A DNA stretch of 17,863 nucleotides, taken from NCBI GenBank assembly GCA_016839955.1, contig JAEOTI010000278.1, forward strand, positions 1 through 17,863, given 5' to 3'. Origin of the DNA: Candidatus Hodarchaeota archaeon (GTDB lineage: Archaea; Asgardarchaeota; Heimdallarchaeia; Hodarchaeales; YT1-057). This document shows, piece by piece, positions 15,156 through 17,863 of the stretch. The position numbers and the translations under genes were made by a program. How positions within the stretch are numbered: position 1 is the stretch's first letter; each line of letters opens with the position of its first letter. The notes beneath the pieces are model-generated. The model did not search any database, was not told the origin of the DNA, and was given only the letters and a program-made list of their open reading frames with translations.

Positions 15156-16901
15156 TTAGGACATCTCCTCAGTTCGTTCCTGATCTAAAGTCAATTTTTC
15201 TAAAGCTTGTATTTGCGGAAAGAATGTAGTATCGAATAGTTGTCTAGTAATTGACGATCTTTCTTCTTCAGAGGTGGTTGCAGAGGAAAACATAAGCTCT
15301 GTACCTTTCAATGATAAGATTACGGCATACACGGTTAAGTCATTATCACTTGGGTCAATCTCTGGGTAGTTTTCTTCAAGCCAATTGATAGCTGTGTTTC
15401 CATATTGTTTTACTAAAGATTGAGGTGTATCTGTTGTTTGTTGGAGTTCTTTTCGTAAATCGAGATCTCCCATTGCTTCCATTTGTCGTTTTACAATATC
15501 TTTCATATCTTTGAAATACGCCTCTCCTCTAGGAAAGAGAGTATCGCCTGCTGCTCTAATACGATCTTCAATTTCTTTAACAGATTCACAATTACTTATA
15601 TCTAGGACTTTATCTATTATCTCGATTCTAATATTATTAGGTAAAACCGCATTGCGTAAGTTTTGCCGTCGTTTAGCCATAATTGACCGTTTTGAACCTG
15701 CCCCCTCAGGAATCGGAATTTGACTCTCCAAGCGTTTCATTACACTTTCAACCATTGTGACCCCAATATCAAGTAGAATAGTATCTTTTTCCAATCTTTT
15801 TCTATCAAAAGGAATAGGAAATGATGATTCAGAGTCAAATCGTTGTTTTATTTCTTTTTGTGTGTCAAGTAAATGTAATAAGTTCGAGCTATATCCTACA
15901 TAGTCTTTTGAATAAGCATAATCCGTTCGAATTGAATGACGAAGCCTGGTGTAAATACTAAACCATCTCGCTAGTAATATACTATCCCGTAGATATTTTT
16001 TTACTTTTTCTTGTCCTTTCTCAGAGAGAATGGCGAGAATATTACTTTGTTGTTTTTCTAGGTGTTCTTTTGCCTCAGGAAACTCTCGTAATAGTGCATA
16101 AAGCCAAATCTGTGCAATACGTAGCGGAAAATATTCTTGGTCATCATTTGCAAGGTATTTGAGAGCAAAATTTTCAGTCGTACTTACTTCTGGGTGCCCA
16201 AATCCAATTAAGGGACGAGGATCTCCCGGCTGCGCTGTATCGATAAATCTAACTCTAAGAAACATATCTAATTGATAGGGGTCTAAAAGAAGTGAAATAA
16301 TTTCATATAATTCTTCTTCTGAATATCGAAACAATTCCTTAGTCATTGCAGTAAAAAAGCCATGAAGCTCTAATTGGGTTTGAGCTATTAAAATTATTCC
16401 TTTTTTAAGCGATTCTGTGACTATTTTGGTAGGGGGATCTAATTTTTCCAGTAAATTTTCCCTTGTTTCAATGTGTGGTTGGTTTTTATCCGCAAGAAAT
16501 GATGTTCGAACAATAAAATCAATTTCATCTTCTTTGATTCCTTTGAGGAAGTTCATACGTTCTGCAAAAAATGCTAACTCTGCATACCATTCTCTAACTA
16601 TTCCTCGTGCTTCTGCTTGAATCATGCGTTCTACGATAGTTTTCCTAACACCAGAGGCATCCCAAGCATGTACGGAATCATCTCCCTCAAAAATAGATTT
16701 TTTTACTGCTGTTGCGGAGCTAGTACTTTGAACCTCGACAGGGAATCGTTTTACATAAAGATCACCAAATAAGAGAGTCCAATTTGCTTTAGTTCCAAGA
16801 CGTTTCCAAGATTGGCGTGCTTTTTCATAGATATCTAAGTCTGAGTTCTCCTTTGTTTCTTTGGGTTGGGTAGAATGTTCTTGAGAATTATCATGGCCCA
16901 A
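15156..16901 (-). CDS. Uncharacterised 581-residue protein, first gene of the GTPase operon
   Basis: I do not recognise this protein. After a polar, probably disordered start (about 1-22, rich in Gln, Glu, Lys and Asn) it reads as a soluble, mainly helical protein with many Arg/Lys and Glu. It has no membrane helix, signal peptide or nucleotide-binding motif and only one cysteine. Near the C-terminus (522-540) a strand-turn-strand pattern, LTVYAVILSLKGTELMFSS, precedes a helix. This faintly recalls the first strands of Roadblock or longin folds, which often partner small GTPases, but too little remains for a full domain. The start is a TTG, fixed by GAGGT 7 bases upstream; no in-frame ATG lies near. 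It leads the operon and faces the DtxR-type regulator across about 149 bases. Confidence 0.85.
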   Translation of the reverse strand: MGHDNSQEHSTQPKETKENSDLDIYEKARQSWKRLGTKANWTLLFGDLYVKRFPVEVQSTSSATAVKKSIFEGDDSVHAWDASGVRKTIVERMIQAEARGIVREWYAELAFFAERMNFLKGIKEDEIDFIVRTSFLADKNQPHIETRENLLEKLDPPTKIVTESLKKGIILIAQTQLELHGFFTAMTKELFRYSEEELYEIISLLLDPYQLDMFLRVRFIDTAQPGDPRPLIGFGHPEVSTTENFALKYLANDDQEYFPLRIAQIWLYALLREFPEAKEHLEKQQSNILAILSEKGQEKVKKYLRDSILLARWFSIYTRLRHSIRTDYAYSKDYVGYSSNLLHLLDTQKEIKQRFDSESSFPIPFDRKRLEKDTILLDIGVTMVESVMKRLESQIPIPEGAGSKRSIMAKRRQNLRNAVLPNNIRIEIIDKVLDISNCESVKEIEDRIRAAGDTLFPRGEAYFKDMKDIVKRQMEAMGDLDLRKELQQTTDTPQSLVKQYGNTAINWLEENYPEIDPSDNDLTVYAVILSLKGTELMFSSATTSEEERSSITRQLFDTTFFPQIQALEKLTLDQERTEEMS

Positions 16902-16908
16902 ATTTTGA

Positions 16909-16913
16909 ACCTC
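16909..16913 (-). promoter_or_regulatory. Shine-Dalgarno sequence that fixes the TTG start of the operon's first gene
   Basis: On the minus strand GAGGT lies 7 bases before the TTG whose first base is 16901. The nearest ATG, three codons in, is out of frame, so this site supports the TTG start. Confidence 0.65.
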
Positions 16914-16924
16914 AATTGGTCAAT

Positions 16925-16955
16925 TTGTGAATCATTGATAATTTCATTCTCACAA
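16925..16955. promoter_or_regulatory. Inverted repeat in the divergent promoter region (candidate operator)
   Basis: TTGTGA (16925-16930) and TCACAA (16950-16955) are perfect complements. The match extends to TTGTGAAT against ATTCTCACAA if one base is bulged. Between the arms, on the minus strand, lies a TATA-like GAAATTATCAAT suited to the GTPase operon. A dimeric regulator bound here would cover that box. The neighbouring DtxR-type protein is the natural candidate, but the sequence is not the bacterial DtxR box. Confidence 0.35.
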
Positions 16956-16980
16956 CTAGTGAAGTAGGAAAAAAAAGAAG

Positions 16981-16990
16981 TTTATCTTAA
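16981..16990 (+). promoter_or_regulatory. Possible TATA box of the DtxR-type regulator
   Basis: TTTATCTTAA lies 60 bases before the ATG at 17051. It would place transcription start near 17010, downstream of the TTG at 17000. This is one reason to prefer the ATG start. Confidence 0.35.
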
Positions 16991-17050
16991 TGAAAGTTAT
17001 TGACAATCGACCTTAATATAACCACAGAATTAGTTTCTAAGACCTGCACA

Positions 17051-17791
17051 ATGAAAAGTTCAACACATAGTGCAAAGGAAGAAGAAATTCTAGAAGCTAT
17101 TCTTTACCTTCAGTTAGGGAAATCCTCTGTTGCTGGAATAAAGTACTCAAACAATTTTATTCCTGTTGCTGAATTGGTGTCTCGACTTGAGAAATCTTGT
17201 GTGGAAGTTACTACTCATACTGCGACCCTAAATACAATCACACGAAAGTTAAGTCAGAAGAAAGAAGGGGGTCCCTGGTTAGAGTATGAACCTCATGTTG
17301 GAGTCCGATTTACAGAAATTGGCTTAGAATTTACTAAAACACTCCTTCGTAATCATAGACTTGCTGAAAGACTATTAGTTGAGCTTCTTGGTTTATTTAT
17401 TGAAGAAGCGCATAGTGAAGCATGTTTGTTAGAACATGCAATCTCTGAACGTGTTGCAGACAAGATCGAAAAAAAACTAGGATCGGATAAAGCTCCTTTC
17501 TGTCCTCATGGGTTTCCAATACCTTCAAAAGAAGAAGAAATCCCTGAAACATATAATAAGGTTCTTTCTAACATTAAATCCTCAACAGAGGTGATCCTTC
17601 GAGGATTGGTAAATGAATCCTCTCAATTTCTAATAGAAATTCGCTCTTACGGACTTGAGCTTGGTGTAGAGCTTAAAATCCTCGAGAATGTAAAGCCACA
17701 TGGACCAATTTGTGTTCATTTACAAAATGAAGGCAGATTAATTCTTCCTCGCGAAATTGCATCGAGTCTATTGGTAGAAATCATAGATTAA
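17051..17791 (+). CDS. DtxR/IdeR-family metal-dependent transcriptional regulator
   Basis: Members of this family bind DNA when loaded with Fe2+ or Mn2+ and repress metal uptake genes. From the ATG at 17051 the 246-residue protein has a winged helix-turn-helix (about 8-92). The dimerisation and metal domain follows with HRLAERLLVELLGL (102-115), almost the DtxR text. HSEACLLEHAISERV (121-135) comes next, then CPHGFPIP (151-158), and a C-terminal FeoA/SH3-like domain (about 175-246). Aligned to DtxR, all expected ligands are present: His102, Glu106 and His121 for one site, Cys125, Glu128 and His129 for the other. Cysteine at 125, rather than the glutamate of MntR, points to the iron-sensing branch. 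A TTG at 17000 would add 17 residues; I prefer the ATG on promoter spacing. The HTH region is longer than usual. It is divergent from the GTPase operon. Confidence 0.88.
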   Translation: MKSSTHSAKEEEILEAILYLQLGKSSVAGIKYSNNFIPVAELVSRLEKSCVEVTTHTATLNTITRKLSQKKEGGPWLEYEPHVGVRFTEIGLEFTKTLLRNHRLAERLLVELLGLFIEEAHSEACLLEHAISERVADKIEKKLGSDKAPFCPHGFPIPSKEEEIPETYNKVLSNIKSSTEVILRGLVNESSQFLIEIRSYGLELGVELKILENVKPHGPICVHLQNEGRLILPREIASSLLVEIID

Positions 17792-17863
17792 CTAATGTGA
17801 TTCGTCTGTTTTGATTGAAATGGATATGTAATAGGTTTTATTATCTGCTGAGACAATTTTCCA

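Noticed and set aside
16990..17016. A short 8-codon frame (ATG at 16990) ahead of the regulator
   Set aside because: It lies at or before the predicted transcription start and is too short to support as a leader peptide.
17000..17050. TTG start that would add 17 residues to the DtxR-type regulator
   Set aside because: The likely TATA box at 16981 would place transcription start after this TTG, and the extra residues do not look like part of the winged helix. It cannot be excluded.
1..17863. CRISPR arrays, tRNA or rRNA genes, prophage or toxin-antitoxin pairs
   Set aside because: I looked for regularly spaced repeats, tRNA-like cloverleaf signals and phage genes on both strands and saw none.

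Overview
This is an archaeal chromosome segment with a low-GC feel and fully intact genes. The firmest taxonomic marker is sn-glycerol-1-phosphate dehydrogenase (egsA), which makes the backbone of archaeal membrane lipids. A Ski2-type helicase of archaeal character, an archaeal RNase HII, TATA-like boxes upstream of several operons and T-tract terminators fit this. An Arf-like small GTPase makes an Asgard-type archaeon the most attractive guess, but the window alone does not prove the phylum.

Layout: (1) 1-500 is the right end of an IS200/IS605-type element: the C-terminal part of a TnpB (OrfB) protein running into a structured, probably omega-RNA-encoding right end. (2) 615-2416 is egsA-rnhB, overlapping by 4 nt. 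(3) 2513-6724 is a probable transcription unit of purB (adenylosuccinate lyase), a 66-residue two-helix membrane protein and an 871-residue Ski2-like helicase with two cysteine clusters. (4) 6800-11023 is a protein-quality-control unit: winged-helix regulator, zinc-finger-less DnaJ and ClpB disaggregase. Its promoter carries an imperfect palindrome just after the TATA box. (5) 11048-11902 (minus) is a pirin-family protein, convergent with clpB.

(6) 12028-16901 (minus) is a tightly packed three-gene operon: two large proteins I do not recognise (581 and 644 residues), then a 393-residue protein whose N-terminal half is an Arf-like GTPase domain. The spacers are 1 and 10 nt, each gene has its own Shine-Dalgarno sequence, and a T-tract terminator closes the unit. 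The GTPase keeps the P-loop, the VGGQ of switch II and TKxD, but has proline where the Mg-coordinating Asp of motif G3 should be. (7) 17051-17791 is a divergent DtxR/IdeR-type metal-dependent regulator that conserves all the metal ligands I can align. An inverted repeat lies in the shared intergenic region, so the GTPase operon may be metal regulated.

The most likely undescribed system is region 6-7: a GTPase with two large partners, possibly under metal control. The wHTH-DnaJ-ClpB unit is a second coherent module. I found no tRNA, rRNA or CRISPR array, and no gap longer than about 150 bases lacks a gene.
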